From contig NC_061474.1 of NCBI RefSeq assembly GCF_022581195.2, positions 9,238,001-9,302,000 of the forward strand: 64,000 nt of DNA, written 5' to 3'. This DNA is from Helicoverpa zea. Lineage: Eukaryota > Arthropoda > Insecta > Lepidoptera > Noctuidae. The first letter of the stretch is position 1. Each line of letters opens with the position of its first letter. The notes beneath the pieces are model-generated. The model saw nothing but the letters and a program-made list of their open reading frames with translations. It had not been told where the DNA came from and ran no database searches. Both the position numbers and the translations under genes were made by a program. Below, piece after piece: positions 21,446 to 32,862 of the stretch.

Positions 21446-21535
21446 TAAGAATTTTTCTTTGTTTCAGAAAATAACATGATACATTTTTAGAATAAAAAAA
21501 TACTAGAAAATTGTGCTTTATTAGTTGTGTTGTTT

Positions 21536-21928
21536 AAGAGTCGTGGTGGCCTAGTGGGTAAAGGACCAACCTCAAGTACGAGGGCGCGGGTTCGATCCCA
21601 GGTCAGGCAAGTACCAATGCAACTTTTCTAAGTTTGTATGTACTTTCTAAGTATATCTTAGACACCATTGGCTGTGTTTCGGATGGCACGTTAAACTGTA
21701 GGTCCCGGCTGTCATTGAACATCCTTGGCAGTCGTTACGGGTAGTCAGAAGCCAGTAAGTCTGACACCAGTCTAACCAAGGGGTATCGGGTTGCCCGGGA
21801 TACTGGGTTGAGGAGGTCAGATAGGCAGTCGCTTCTTGTAAAGCACTGGTACTCAGCTGAATCCGGTTAGACTGGAAGCCGACCCCAACATGATTGGGAA
21901 AAGGCTCGGAGGATGATGAGGATGATGA
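21536..21928 (+). mobile_element. Full-length HaSE-like tRNA-derived SINE
   Basis: The head has A box TGGCCTAGTGGGTAAAGG and B box GGTTCGATCCCAGG. The body runs through GGTCCCGGCTGTCATTGAAC and CAGTCGCTTCTTGTAAAGCA to GATTGGGAAAAGGCTCGGAG and a GATGATGAGGATGATGA tail. Exact 14-bp duplications TAGTTGTGTTGTTT lie at 21522-21535 and 21929-21942. This is the reference copy for the family in this window. Confidence 0.9.
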
Positions 21929-22434
21929 TAGTTGTGTTGTTTGCGTAATAATAAGTAGGTACCTATATAAACTGTTTCATATTTAGACTAGAAAAAGTTA
22001 TTATTATTATTACGTTGTTTGCGTAATTTTAAGTATGTAAGTAGTTAGGTACTGGTGTTATATTAGCTATTCCAAAAATGAGTCTAACTTTTAATAGAGC
22101 CTTTAGTTTTAGCTAATTCTGAATGTATTCCGCGTATATAAATGTTTGTTAGTTTATAATTTCAAAAAGTTATGAACATATTTTTAATAAAATATAGTAG
22201 TAGTAGGTTATATTAATAACGAGTGATAAAGAGGAATGGAATCGGAAAACATATTGCGCCAACCCCAATGTATAAAATTGGGAACAGGGCTGAATGAAAT
22301 AGGTAGAGTGATTCATAGGTAAGATTTAAGTAATAATGTATACCCCTTGCAAAGGCAGGAAGCCCCATACTTCTTAAAAAATATGTTCTCTTCAAAATCT
22401 CCACTCTTGTTCAGTGTCGTTGAAAATAATAATC

Positions 22435-22560
22435 ATCATGAGCTTTTTTATGGGCCTCAAGGCACAGGTCTCTCCTCATACAGAGAAGGAATGAGCGTTA
22501 AACATCATGCTTGCTTAAGGCGAATTAGCGATTGTAGACTTTAAAATATCTACAGGTTTC
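22435..22560 (-). mobile_element. CAGCAGTGGGAC-family SINE fragment, antisense
   Basis: GGTCTCTCCTCATACAGAGAAGGA and GCGTTAAACATCATGCTTGC correspond to the antisense body of the element at 1.4 and 51.9 kb. Both ends are lost. Confidence 0.5.
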
Positions 22561-22596
22561 TTCAAACATTTTTCGTCACTTTTACTCAAATATTAC

Positions 22597-23042
22597 ATGA
22601 CTAGCTTTTGCCCGCGACTTCGTTCGCGTGGAATAGTGACTTCCAGATGGCATATTTTTGGCAGATTTTTGGTTTTACCCACATAGTTCCCGATCTCGCG
22701 GGATTTTTGAGAAGTTCCCGCTCCCGCAGGATGAATTAAAACAATAACATGAACCGAACACGTGTAATGACACCATTGCGCGATTAACGCCATCTATCTA
22801 CGGAGCATAGGAACAGCTCGACATTTGACCAATAGATGGCACTGTATGTCCGTAATAAATTTTATTTTTTATTTTTATTTTTTGTAATAAAGACTATTCT
22901 ATGTCCTTTCTCAAGTTTCAAACTATGTCTGTACCAAATTTCACACAAATCGGTTCAGTAGTTTAGGCGTGAAGAAAAGACAGACAGACAGACAGACAGA
23001 AAGACAGACAGGCAGACAAAGTTACTTTCGCATTTACCATAT
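22597..23042 (+). repeat. CR1/Zenon-like repeat with (GACA)n microsatellite
   Basis: It opens ACTAGCTTTTGCCCGCGACT, continues TCGTTCGCGTGGAATAGTGA and closes with CAGTAGTTTAGGCGTGAAG, (GACA)n at 22978-23022 and TTACTTTCGCATTTACCATA. The middle (22680-22860) is foreign to the family and may be a separate insertion. Confidence 0.6.
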
Positions 23043-23044
23043 TA

Positions 23045-23200
23045 GTTTGGATGATGATGTCCTTTTAGCCGATTATCGGCCCTGACAGCTGTTCTCATAT
23101 AAACAAATCGGCCAGCTATACGTAACTTCGAAAAGATGCATTGCTGCTTGCCTCACCGGGAATCGAACCCGCACACGAATACTTGAAAGACAGGTACTTC
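23045..23200 (-). mobile_element. tRNA-derived SINE fragment with B box, antisense
   Basis: GCCGATTATCGGCCCTGACAG...CTGTTCTCATAT is the antisense 3' end of the second SINE family. Further right, CACCGGGAATCGAACCCGCAC is an antisense B box. The body between is shortened, giving a deleted copy. Confidence 0.55.
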
Positions 23201-23352
23201 AACCATGACAGTACCAAAATAATGGTGAAAGGAAATAAAAGGAAATGTCTCGTTATTTCTTTATTATTTAAATGTTTTCATTTCATTAACATCTTTCTCT
23301 CTTGTAGACGTACCAGTCTGAAAACAGAAAAAAAAAACAATTTAAGTAAGAG

Positions 23353-23542
23353 CACACTGCCAACTTTTAGTCGGCCGATATTTTTTTGGGCTCATAAATC
23401 AGTATGAAGATGAATGAATGATCAGGTATTGAGCTGTACAAGACCGACTGAAAATTTAATTATTAATCAAGATTTTCCTGATATAAAAAAGTTGCCAAAT
23501 TTCGAGTCAACTCTCAGCCGACTATTTAGTTTGCAGGGTGTG
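23353..23542 (+). mobile_element. MITE, AGTCGGCCGA family (190 bp)
   Basis: The left end CACACTGCCAACTTTTAGTCG and right end (antisense) CACACCCTGCAAACTAAATA are inverted and bracket the family body with ATAAATCAGTATGAAGATGA. It is the shortest copy and the most complete at both ends. No ORF. Confidence 0.7.
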
Positions 23543-24394
23543 GGTAGGGTACCTCGAGAAACTGTGTTTTTCTTTGATTTTCTTTTGAAAGAACTGAGTG
23601 CGAAAATGAGTCATTTTATACTTTAATCTACTTCTACAAGAATGTCGGTACCTAGTTACCTAAATTTCTCCAAATGAATTTTATTTTATATTACATTGAA
23701 CAATTCTTGGAGTACTGAGAACTTTCTCAACTTGGTCATGTTCAGTAAAAACGGAAGGCACAATATTTGAGATGTTTCTAAGGATAAATAGACAGCATAT
23801 TCTTATTGTTTTTTTTTTTTCTTCACAATCTTTACATTGACTACTATTTGATATTATGCGGTTTCATCCACGTCGCTTGCCGCAACCAGGTAAAAAGTAG
23901 CCTTATAATTTTTCAGGCTCTATACTATACCCTGCACCAAATGTAATTCAAATTGGTCCAGTAATTTTACAGACATACAGACTTTCTTATTTCTAATGTT
24001 AACAAAAATGCACCTAAGTAAGATAACACGCATGGCTTCTAACAATAATCCATTTTTATTCCTTTTCCGATCATAAGCAGACAAAAACATACATACAGTA
24101 TTATACAGTTATTGGAAAAAGCCTATAACATAAAAATGCTTTTTAATTCGTTTCATTTTCTTTGGCTCACAGCCAGGTGGATAGTTAAGCTGAATTGCAG
24201 GCAGCCATACTTTAAGCATTATAACTTACAGGTATGTAGTACTTAATCCTAACTTATTTCTGGCACAAAGCCAACCATTCGTTTAAGTTACTGAATCAGC
24301 TTTATCGAGACTTTTCATATTTTTTGTGGTATTAAAATGGATTTTTAAGCAGAGTTATATTATTATAAAATTGAAATTCAATGTAAAGAGAAAG

Positions 24395-24585
24395 GTTATC
24401 ATCCGCCTAGCCTTTTGACAACTATGTTGGGGTCAGCTTTCAGTCTAATGAGATGCAGCTGAGTACCAATGTTTGACATGGAGCGACTGTCTATTTGACC
24501 ACTGCCAAACAGACATCTGGATGACTTACCATTGGTAAGACTTTTAGTTAAACTTTCTGGCTTCTGACCACAATGACATGTTAAG
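24395..24585 (-). mobile_element. HaSE-like SINE fragment, antisense
   Basis: CATCCGCCTAGCCTTTTGAC, ATGTTGGGGTCAGCTTTCAG, GCTGAGTACCAATG and TTTCTGGCTTCTGACC follow the antisense order of the 3' half of the SINE. Confidence 0.7.
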
Positions 24586-24624
24586 AAAAACATTTTAGTA
24601 AATTAACATACACATTTCGTATAA

Positions 24625-24722
24625 GCCATCATCATCATTATCATTATCTGTTCAGCCTTTTCTCAACTATTTTGGGGTCGGCTTCCAGTTTAACCGGATA
24701 CTGCTGAGCTAACCAATGTTTT
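24625..24722 (-). mobile_element. HaSE-like SINE 3' end, antisense
   Basis: It begins with the antisense tail ATCATCATCATTATCATTAT, then TTGGGGTCGGCTTCCAGTTT. It stops after about 95 bases, a second truncated insertion just right of the first. Confidence 0.7.
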
Positions 24723-25756
24723 CAATGTTCCAATATATTTAAATAGGCATGCCTTGTTTATTTATAGATCTTAATTAACCATCAAAGTCAATTAGGTTTC
24801 ATCAATTTATAACCATCAGTTTCGGAGCGAAAACTCTCGTATTTCTATTTTGGTATTGGTAACACTCTTAATTATTTACGAATAAATGGGCTTGGACAAA
24901 CAAGCTATTTTTAGGATTATTGCTAACTCGTGTATCCTGTGATATTGATAGAAAAACAGATAATTAAAGTTTACACGAGAATAATTATCCAAATTATTTA
25001 TACATAATATAGAACTACCTATTGACTTAACACATGTTTAAGTATCAATATTAACATAGCTATTTATATAAAAAAGGTAAAGAATAATCTATGTAAAAAG
25101 AGATTAGTCGCTTTTAAAATCACATATAAATTGTAGCTCGTTAAAAACTAGTGAATTAATGATGAATTTTTTTCCACTTTCAGTATTATTTCTATAACTA
25201 ATTGATTAAGTGTTAAACAAACTAATCCTAACAATATTGTTATAAATATTGGAACATTATAAAATACAATGAAAACCAATTTATGAAATACATGATGTCT
25301 GCCCGGGGCTATTGGCTCGTGTATAAAACATTCCTAAAATTGTATGTTATTTGTAACATATTCATGTTCACTTCATTTAGTTATTAAATTGTTACAATGT
25401 TCGAGCTTTCTTACGTTTTACGTTTACGGATATTGTAATTTTTCTATTTTTCTATTAGTAAATAGCTTTCGCTCTCAATTTCATCCGCTATTTCCCATAC
25501 CCGCATTAAAAGTAATAATTACTTTCCCTGTTTCTAGGCAACCTCTCACTTTTGAACGTGCCTATTTTGCCTCATTTTCATCAAAACTAAGCATTAATTC
25601 GTTCAAATTAAGCTGAAAATTGTATTTTTCTGTCAAAATAACAAAAGATTCACCAAAATATTTCATATTCAGGTATAAATACGCATGAAGGTAAGATAAG
25701 CAATTTTAACTTTGAAACGTCGTGTTTAAAAAAAATCTTTATTATTTTTTAATACA

Positions 25757-25985
25757 TACTTGCAAAGGTGCCATTAGGAAGGTAGGTCCGGCGCCTTTTT
25801 CTGGGTAAAATACGTAAGGCAGGCGTGACCAAACACATATTTGATACATCTGCTGAAGACACTTGATATTACAAAAAATGGGCGCATCCCATGGGGTAGC
25901 CAGTAACGTTCCGAACACCCACGTTATTTTCTTAGGAGATTTTCCGTTATGACATCTCCGCTTGTTATTTTGTTTTTCAGTGTCT
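25757..25985 (-). mobile_element. Short TIR element (GCGGAGATGTCATAACGGAA family), copy 1
   Basis: On the minus strand it opens AAGCGGAGATGTCATAACGG and closes near GGCGCCGGACCTACCTTCC. The family is also at 48.84 kb (sense) and 61.69 kb. It holds an 83-codon frame with several cysteines, but DNA-level homology to the other copies shows it is transposon sequence. Confidence 0.6.
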
Positions 25986-26584
25986 ATCTTCATTTATTTA
26001 TATTGTAGGAGAAAAACCAGAACACATGTTACCAATTAATTGCTATTTCGGAATAATTTTTTATTACATTTTTACAAGCAATATGAGACCATTATTTGAT
26101 GTAATAGTCCATTTTCGTCTAGACTAGACTGTTACATTTTATTGTTATGACTTTTCTATTGAAATAAGTGTATCGGCACGTTTTTGTCGTTCGTCTTTTT
26201 TGAAAATTAATTGGGAGGAATATAGATATTCTCTGCTCTAGATATTCTCGTGATTTATATTAAATTCCACAATAATATCAATTATGAACATATTAGATTT
26301 GTCTGTCTCAATAAAGTCAAGAACTAAAATGATTAAAAATCTTACACAATTTAGAATTTAAAATTTAAGTTTTTTACTGGAATAGTTTTTAATTTATAAA
26401 TGTAAATAACTATTGAAATAAATTATTTATCTCTACAAAATTACATTTATGGTGAAATAAAAGCTTAATGTAAATCATGCTATTTGATCCCTAACTTACA
26501 TAGGCTTTATTTTATCCGAATGGGTGAAATCATTGCCACTGAACACGGGTGAAATCGCACGAAACAACACGTCATGATGTTGTA

Positions 26585-26849
26585 AATTGGACGTGGTTAT
26601 GCAGAAACGTTCCAACCCACAAGTCACCCGAAATCGAGTTATTGTGATTGAACAGCCTAAAATTTAGCATATGGTTATCTAAACTCAATATAATTCAACA
26701 ATAAAACCTCTAGTACCTTTACTAGTTAGAATAAAAAAGAATACAACTGAAACGCGTAAATGCTTATATCTCAAATTCAAGTTTAATTTGAGATATAAGC
26801 ATTTACGCGTACAGTGGGTTGGAACGTTTCTGCATAACTACGTCCAATT
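26585..26849. repeat. Compound inverted repeat with perfect 26-bp hairpin
   Basis: Outer arms 26585-26620 and 26814-26849 match at 35 of 36 positions (ACGTTCCAACCCAC / GTGGGTTGGAACGT). Just inside the right arm, 26752-26777 and 26785-26810 form a perfect 26-bp stem with the 7-base loop CAAGTTT. It is probably a fold-back or MITE-type element. No flanking target duplication was identified. Confidence 0.75.
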
Positions 26850-27023
26850 ATGAAAACGAAAAATGACTCCTGTGGCTAAACCACTGAATAGATTATGTTA
26901 TTTTTTTTACAATTCACCGTAGAATGTAATAAAGTAGGTATATGTGATAGGATTTAATGTGATTAGGTACGACACACCCGATATGATGAAAGAGGTCAAA
27001 TATATAGTAATGTTTAGACTTAC

Positions 27024-27118
27024 TTTTCCATGTATTACAATTCTCATATTGCATTTCGCAATAATTGTTGAAATCCAAAAAGTTGCCGTCGTAACTCCGA
27101 GCGCAGATTGGTTGTAGT
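27024..27118 (-). CDS. Kazal-like secreted protein, exon 2
   Basis: A pyrimidine-rich acceptor (TATGTATGTTCACAG) and a consensus donor (AAAA|GTAAGT) bound 95 bases. Spliced to exon 1, the codon AA|A gives lysine and the frame continues PICARSYDGNFLDFNNYC then EMQYENC. The pattern PICA...G.F..FNNYC....NC is that of insect Kazal-type domains: third, fourth and fifth cysteines with the Asn-Asn-Tyr-Cys block. The domain's sixth cysteine and the stop must lie in a further exon. That exon was not found between 24 and 27 kb. The exon leaves phase 1 at its end. Confidence 0.55.
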
Positions 27119-27275
27119 CTGTGAACATACATAAAAACATGTATTGTGTAAAAACTTGGTTTATATGTGAAAGGCGGAATCGGTACAAGTTTTTTTATTC
27201 TTATTAGATGATGTAGATAACAAACTAATCTAACAAAAAGTCTTAAAGGTTTTCTTGACAGACTTATATAAATTA

Positions 27276-27440
27276 CTAGCCGTTCGTCGCCGTTCGTCGC
27301 CGTTACACCCGCGTCCCTACAACCTACAACTTGGATAATCCATATCTGTATCCAAGGTTTCAGCGTCCTGCCAAATTTTATCAAAATTGGTCCATCCGTT
27401 TGCGCGTACAGAAGTGACAAACATACACAGCACTGTGGAA
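27276..27440 (+). repeat. CR1/Zenon-like repeat inside the Kazal-like intron
   Basis: CTAGCCGTTCGTCGCC with a tandem CGTTCGTCGC, then TTACACCCGCGTCCCTACAA, ATCAAAATTGGTCCATCCGT and a TACAGAAGTGACAAACATAC end. It fills much of the 403-bp intron, antisense to the gene. Confidence 0.6.
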
Positions 27441-27521
27441 CTCTAACCTACCGAGACAGTAATTTAAACAAAGCTACTTATTTTTAGTGCTATTTTTTAA
27501 ATTAATAATGAATTCACATAC

Positions 27522-27718
27522 TTGTAAGCCTTAGGACATCGGTCTAAGAAATTCTTGCATCCTTTAACAAAGAAGTCTGTTGCCCAGAACTCCGTGTCCT
27601 GTGGGTACTTGATTATTGTCTTTCTGTATATCGACTTTGCATGTGTATTGTATAAAATAATGAAGACTGTGAGGAAACCTAGAACAAATAGAAGAAGAAT
27701 TACTAAAGTTAAGAACAT
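27522..27718 (-). CDS. Kazal-like secreted protein, exon 1
   Basis: ATG at 27718 opens a hydrophobic leader (MFLTLVILLLFVLGFLTVF...) with a possible signal-peptidase site after YNTHA, then about 36 residues to GCKNFLDRCPKAY. The exon ends in a good donor (TTACAA|GTATGT), leaving two bases of a lysine codon that exon 2 completes. GC3-containing codons stand out from the AT-rich surroundings. The two cysteines C54 and C61 match the first two of a Kazal-like fold. The leader could also serve as a signal anchor. What it inhibits, if anything, cannot be read from the sequence. Confidence 0.55.
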
Positions 27719-27729
27719 ATGTAAACATT

Positions 27730-29390
27730 TCTAAAATGGAATATAATTAAACCACTTCTAAGTTAGTCATAACAGTCGATATTCGTCATAAAGTCAAAAA
27801 ATACTACACAGTTTTTCATGTGGTGTTCAACAATACATAGCCATTACATAACAGTGCCAGTGCATAGCCATACAATTCATGAGAAAGGTTGCGTCTCAAT
27901 TCTGTAGGTACCCACAAGACTAGACTGGGTTGTGCACTATATTTATAGCTATAACGATAACCAAACTGCAACCAGCCGTTTTTGCCACCAATAATTCAAA
28001 TCGTTACATGGACAACTCATGCTCAAAGAGTCACTTTTCTTCACCAGAAAGGTTCAAGGCCTAACCTCAATTGAGCTAACATTCCTTAACTAATAATATC
28101 GTTAATTTTCAATAGTATATTGCTAGTACATTACCCACCACGCGCCCCCACATTGCCTTTATATTGAGAAGTAAACAGCTACTGTTTGAAGGGAATCATA
28201 AATTGTAACGTGAATGTTTTCAAATTGGCGGATGGAGAGTTAGGTTTGCGTTATACTGGTTTAGCTGAGCGATAGATTTTTGTAGCTCTATATGTCACTA
28301 AGTTCTGCGGCATTATTCACCTCCCGTGGGAAATTCTTCGTATATATTTATTTATATAGGATAAAAGGAAGCTTGTAGTTTCCTACATAACTATTAATTA
28401 CTACTGATTTTTAAAATCGGACAAGTTGTCAAAAGTTTTTGAATTATCGCAAATTGTGCACATTGTGATACTGTATATAGAGGTACCATACCTTTTTATT
28501 TTCTACTACAACTACTTTCTGTGATTAACATGAAAACAGGCAACCAAGCTCTTCCGGTTTTTAACATTTGTACCGGTAATTGAAATGAATATCTTAGAAT
28601 CGCTTCGCTTATCACTGTAACAATAACCTAAACCTGAACCTATAAATTTTACGATTTTAATACTATAAACTCAGTTTTAAATCAAATTCTTAGTTTATCG
28701 AAACTATAATTTACCTTGTTACGAGAACTACATGCAAAAATAGACTTTCATACTTTATTCTTTTAACAACTTCCATAATTATAAGCTGGGCATTTTATCA
28801 TCCGCCTAGCCTTTTGAAGCTTACCTATCTTGAAATATCTTTTATTGAAAATATCCCTTGCCTAGTTTTGTACAAGTAATACTTTCAAAAATATTCAAAT
28901 GCCAACCGGAACCCACAAAAACGTGCCTTCCGAAATACTGAGGAACTCATTTGGACATTCATACTCAATCGCTCCCAAACATAAAAACACTTTTTTGCCA
29001 TTTGCGTAAGAAACTACAGATTATGAATACAAATTCATTTTCTACAGCTTAAAAATTTCTCCCATAAAGCTTTCTATAGCTTCTGAGGAAAACTTCGATT
29101 TCATCAGCTCACGTATTCTAGATAAATATAGCAATTTGTTCGATAATCGCATATTGACGTGTTCTATGCGGCACAGAAAATTATGTATTTTCGATCTCCG
29201 TGGACGGATGTTTTTGACTTAATAGGATAATTTAAACCTATTCGGATGTTGATTGAAGCTGTGATTGTCGGCTGTTAGTCGATGTGTAATCTATCTATTA
29301 AATATTCAGTTTTACCGACAATCACATTAACTTTGACTAGAAAGTGATATCCTGGAATAAGTTATTTAAAATTAATAGAATTAACTATTA
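27730..29390. other. AT-rich region 5' of the Kazal-like gene
   Basis: No core promoter could be assigned with confidence. A short antisense SINE tail (CATCCGCCTAGCCTTTTGA) is at about 28798-28818. Nothing else is recognised. Confidence 0.4.
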
Positions 29391-29397
29391 TATTTAG

Positions 29398-29485
29398 TTC
29401 ACTGGTACTCAGCTGCATTCGGTTAGACTGGAAGTCGACTCCTACATAGTTGGGAAAAGGCTCGGCAGATGATGATGATGATCTA
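29398..29485 (+). mobile_element. HaSE-like SINE 3' end with GATGAT tail
   Basis: CACTGGTACTCAGCTGCATT, CATAGTTGGGAAAAGGCTCG and GATGATGATGATGAT are the final ~85 bases of the SINE. Confidence 0.8.
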
Positions 29486-30294
29486 ATTTAGTTTTATTGA
29501 GCATTTTATGTTTTTTTTCTTTTCGGTCTCAAATGGAAGCGTGGCAAAGAACAACTAAGAGGATAGATCGATCGATAAGGTTCGTTAAACTAGCAAGAGC
29601 AATCGAAAAAAATCTTTTGCTTTAGATCGCCCATTTCTTAAGAAAGGTAATGATGTAAAGTCAAGTAAAGTCGAAAAATGTACGAGAAAGAAGTGCGATT
29701 TGGTATTTAAGTAGGTGTAGCCGCGAGGCACAATAAATTGATTTAATATAACTTAGTACCTTTAGTGGAACAGTTTCATTAAGTGCCCTGCGGTTTTAAA
29801 ATTTGCTATCAATTCCGGATTTGGTTTGAGAGAAATTTTTATTGCCATTTCAAGGTAAATATTCAATTTTAAAGACCTAGTTTTTTTCTGTTGACCGCAG
29901 TTATTATTGTAAGCTATTGATCTAATATAGCAAATGCGAAATTGTTGCATCTTTCTGACCTTGTTCGACTTTTATAAGACATCGATTTTTTTTAAGCAAT
30001 TTGATAATTGGCATATTTTTACAAGATAGCGTTTTAGGCCTACGTTATCACTTTCGAAGGTTTTATTTCGTGTTAAAACCTTTATTAAAATGAGGCTTCG
30101 AATGCCCAAAATCCTACGTATTTGCTGGGAAAAAGTTGCGCAACATACTCCCCTAAGTACAACACATGGCTATCTAGGTATCTTTAAATTAGGTATTGAC
30201 GTGTGTAGTGTGTATGTAAGCATTATCTTAATTGTACACATTTGTTTTTAACGTTAAATAAAGTAAACAAAGTATAGGTTTGAAGAACCAGATT

Positions 30295-30360
30295 TATACA
30301 AAACTGTGCATCCAGTTAGACTAGAACAAAGTTGAGAAAAGGCTTGGCAGATGAAGATGT
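30295..30360 (+). mobile_element. HaSE-like SINE 3' end, diverged
   Basis: Only CAGTTAGACTAGAAC...AGTTGAGAAAAGGCTTGGCA remains, with a GATGAAGAT tail. Confidence 0.55.
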
Positions 30361-30972
30361 GCCCCATGCAATGTACCTACTAAAAAAAATATTTACCCTG
30401 CTTTTCTTCCCTTAACAAAAAAAAATTCTTCACATTATTTACCATGAAATGCAAATCCAGACAATTATTTTAAATTACAATTATGGTGGTTTTCGCTTGT
30501 AACGGTAATGGAATGTCTCCCAAAACGTGTAATTTGTTTTATTGTATGCGGAAGAGAATTCTGTGCAAATATGTTATAAATAATTTGTGTGTATGTGTTT
30601 TGTGTTGTTTATTTCTGTGAAGAGAGTAAATGTTTACAGGGACTTGCAGTTATGATAAGGTTTTGTATTCAAATATACCGCAGCACCCATTAAGTAAGCA
30701 GGTAGGTATGTAACATCATGATACAAATAGCTTATATACTAATGTTAGTATCATTGTAAATGCGAAAGTTACAAAGAAGTATCTAATAGTTGGTACTCAT
30801 ACACTACGTAAAAACTTCTGAATAAATTTTGATTGAACTTGTCAATAATATAGCGTATACATCAGAATACTTAACATATAGGTTGCTTTTTATCCATATT
30901 TTCGAATTTTTGTTCGTCAATTTGCGCGTGAAAACGAAACAGAGATACACACTCATAATCTTTTGCTTTTCA

Positions 30973-31130
30973 TCATCATCATCTCAGCCATAGGACGTCC
31001 ACTGCTGAACATAGGCCTCCCCTTAGATCTCCACAGATATCTGTCGGAGGCGACCTGCATCCAGCGTCTTCCGGCGACCTTTATAAGGTCGTCTGTCTAC
31101 CTTGTTGGTGGACGTCCTACGCTTTCGCTT
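30973..31130 (-). mobile_element. RTE-type LINE 3' end, (ATG)n tail
   Basis: On the minus strand it encodes the RTE C-terminal pattern (TSTNKVDRRPYKGRRK-like, frame-damaged), then GGAGGCCTATGTTCAGCAGT and GGACGTCCTATGGCTGAGAT, ending in (GATGAT)n. About 155 bp remain of a multi-kilobase LINE. Confidence 0.75.
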
Positions 31131-31504
31131 TTAATTTATTGTAATATTATAAAGCCCTACAACTCAAAATTATAGCAAAACGTGCTTGTCATCAATTAGG
31201 CCGCCATCACATTAAACCTTCTACTTAAAGCCAAGGTCACAGTTAAGTCGGCCATTTTTCACGCACAGCTCTGTTTAACTGTCGGTCATAACCGGAAAAC
31301 GGTTCGTTTTTAATCGCGTTTTGCATGCCACGAAACGCCCTTTTGCCCTTAGCTTCGTAGATCTTTAATTTGGGGAGAATTAAGTTAAGTAGCTTTATAT
31401 TTTTGGGTGATGTGAAAGTCGGACAAAAATACAAAAAAAAAATGTACCTTTACGAAAAAAGGTCATTATATTTAAACAAATATAACTTATGTTAAAAGGT
31501 TTAT

Positions 31505-31625
31505 AAATTAATATTTATTTATTAAATACTTCTTGCACATTTGACAACAGTGCACTTAACGCCTTGGGCAATTCTCCCAGTCTACTTTTGTCGGTGGAGA
31601 AATAGTAGTAGGTAGTAGATCCAAA
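31505..31625 (-). mobile_element. LINE 3' end related to the 44-kb LINE
   Basis: The blocks TTATTTATTAAATACTTCTTGCAC, TGCACTTAACGCCTTGGG and TCTCCCAGTCTACTTTTGTC match the 3' end of the full ORF-bearing LINE at 43.9 kb (ACTTAACGCCTTAGGCG, TCTCCCAGTCTACCTTTG), with many changes. Confidence 0.65.
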
Positions 31626-32382
31626 GCATTTTATCATTCAATATCATATTTTCATCATGTTTATCACAAAATATTTCGAGAAAAATGTGAGAGAAAACAA
31701 CTGGTAAGAGTATATTTTTTAAAGTAATTTTTACAAAGGAAGATAAATCATTCCTCAATCGTAATCATCATTAAGAGATAAAAGTGTTAATTTTTCATTT
31801 TCATAAAGACAATACGGCAATTAGAGTATAATGTTCGATTCTATCTTTATTTTAAACGAATCTTTATAATTATGATTGCTTAGTCTTGATTAATGAAAAA
31901 TGTATATAATCAAATGTCATATTGTTTTCTTAAAATAGAAAGTCGTGGAAAATTGGCACTCTCTATTCATTTTCTTAAAGGTTTTATAAATATTTTTCGC
32001 AATATGGATCTCACTTAATACGCAGTCTCGTAATACACGTAATGCACTTTTAGGCAACCTTCTTACTATACTATCATTGATCATCAACCTTATACAACCC
32101 AGATTACGCGTCAAAAAACTTTTTCACTTATGTAGGTGTTTTGTACGATAGATTTTCTTCCACTGACAAAGTATTCTGTCTTAAGAAATCACATAATTAA
32201 GCACTTGACAACGTTGAGTCCTACAAAAGTGGTGGCTACATTATTTATCCCACTTACCCACTTATCTTATGAAAGAAAAGCAAAAACAAATAATAATAAA
32301 AATAAATCATTTCCGAAATGACGTTATCTAACAATTTATTGTTATGTGATAGTATCAAACACGTAGGTACTTAATTTATTTA

Positions 32383-32512
32383 CAAAGAAAAAAACAAATG
32401 TGTATGCTACTTACGGAACACGCTCGTTTTTCATAATGAAATTATTAGTGACGTGAAAAGTTCAATATCTGCAAAACTGTACCACAAAATATCCGAAAAT
32501 GTCATATCGCAA
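32383..32512. repeat. Diverged direct repeat, copy 1
   Basis: Shares TGTATGCTAC, GGAACACG, TTCATAATG, TAGTGACGTG, TTCAATATC, GCAAAACTGTA and AAAATATCCGAAAA in the same order with 32732-32862. Identity is roughly 80-85 percent by eye. Function unknown. Confidence 0.7.
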
Positions 32513-32731
32513 ACGTAAATCAATTCAATTCACCATCAAATTCTTTAAACGAATACCTATCGATCAACCAAACAGATTTTAAAATATGGTCTAGCTTCGT
32601 ACCAAAAGCATTTTTCTATGCAGATCACTTCTACAATGCACAAGGAAAACACGTCTTTTCTGAAAAAAAAATAGTTTTTTTAGTTAAACCTCTTTAGATC
32701 TAGGTGCACGATATGTACTTTGTTTACTAGA

Positions 32732-32862
32732 AAAGAGCAAAGAAAAAACAAATTTGTATGCTACAGAACACGTTCGTATTTCATAATGCGATTTCTAGTG
32801 ACGTGCAAACTTCAATATCCGCAAAACTGTATCATAAAATATCCGAAAACGTCATACGGAAA
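32732..32862. repeat. Diverged direct repeat, copy 2
   Basis: Second copy, 349 bp downstream in the same orientation. The sequence between the copies does not repeat. It could be two insertions of an unknown element or a local duplication. Confidence 0.7.

Noticed and set aside
20917..21474. Six overlapping arginine/alanine-rich frames on both strands
   Set aside because: All fall in or overlap the GC-rich MITE and mirror its perfect TIRs.
25742..25993. Cysteine-containing minus frame considered as the third exon of the Kazal-like gene
   Set aside because: DNA homologous to TIR elements at 48.9 and 61.7 kb; no proper acceptor and the cysteine spacing does not complete the domain.
26914..27420. 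168-residue minus-strand frame as one gene
   Set aside because: It reads through an intron and a dispersed repeat; only the 95-bp exon within it has coding character.
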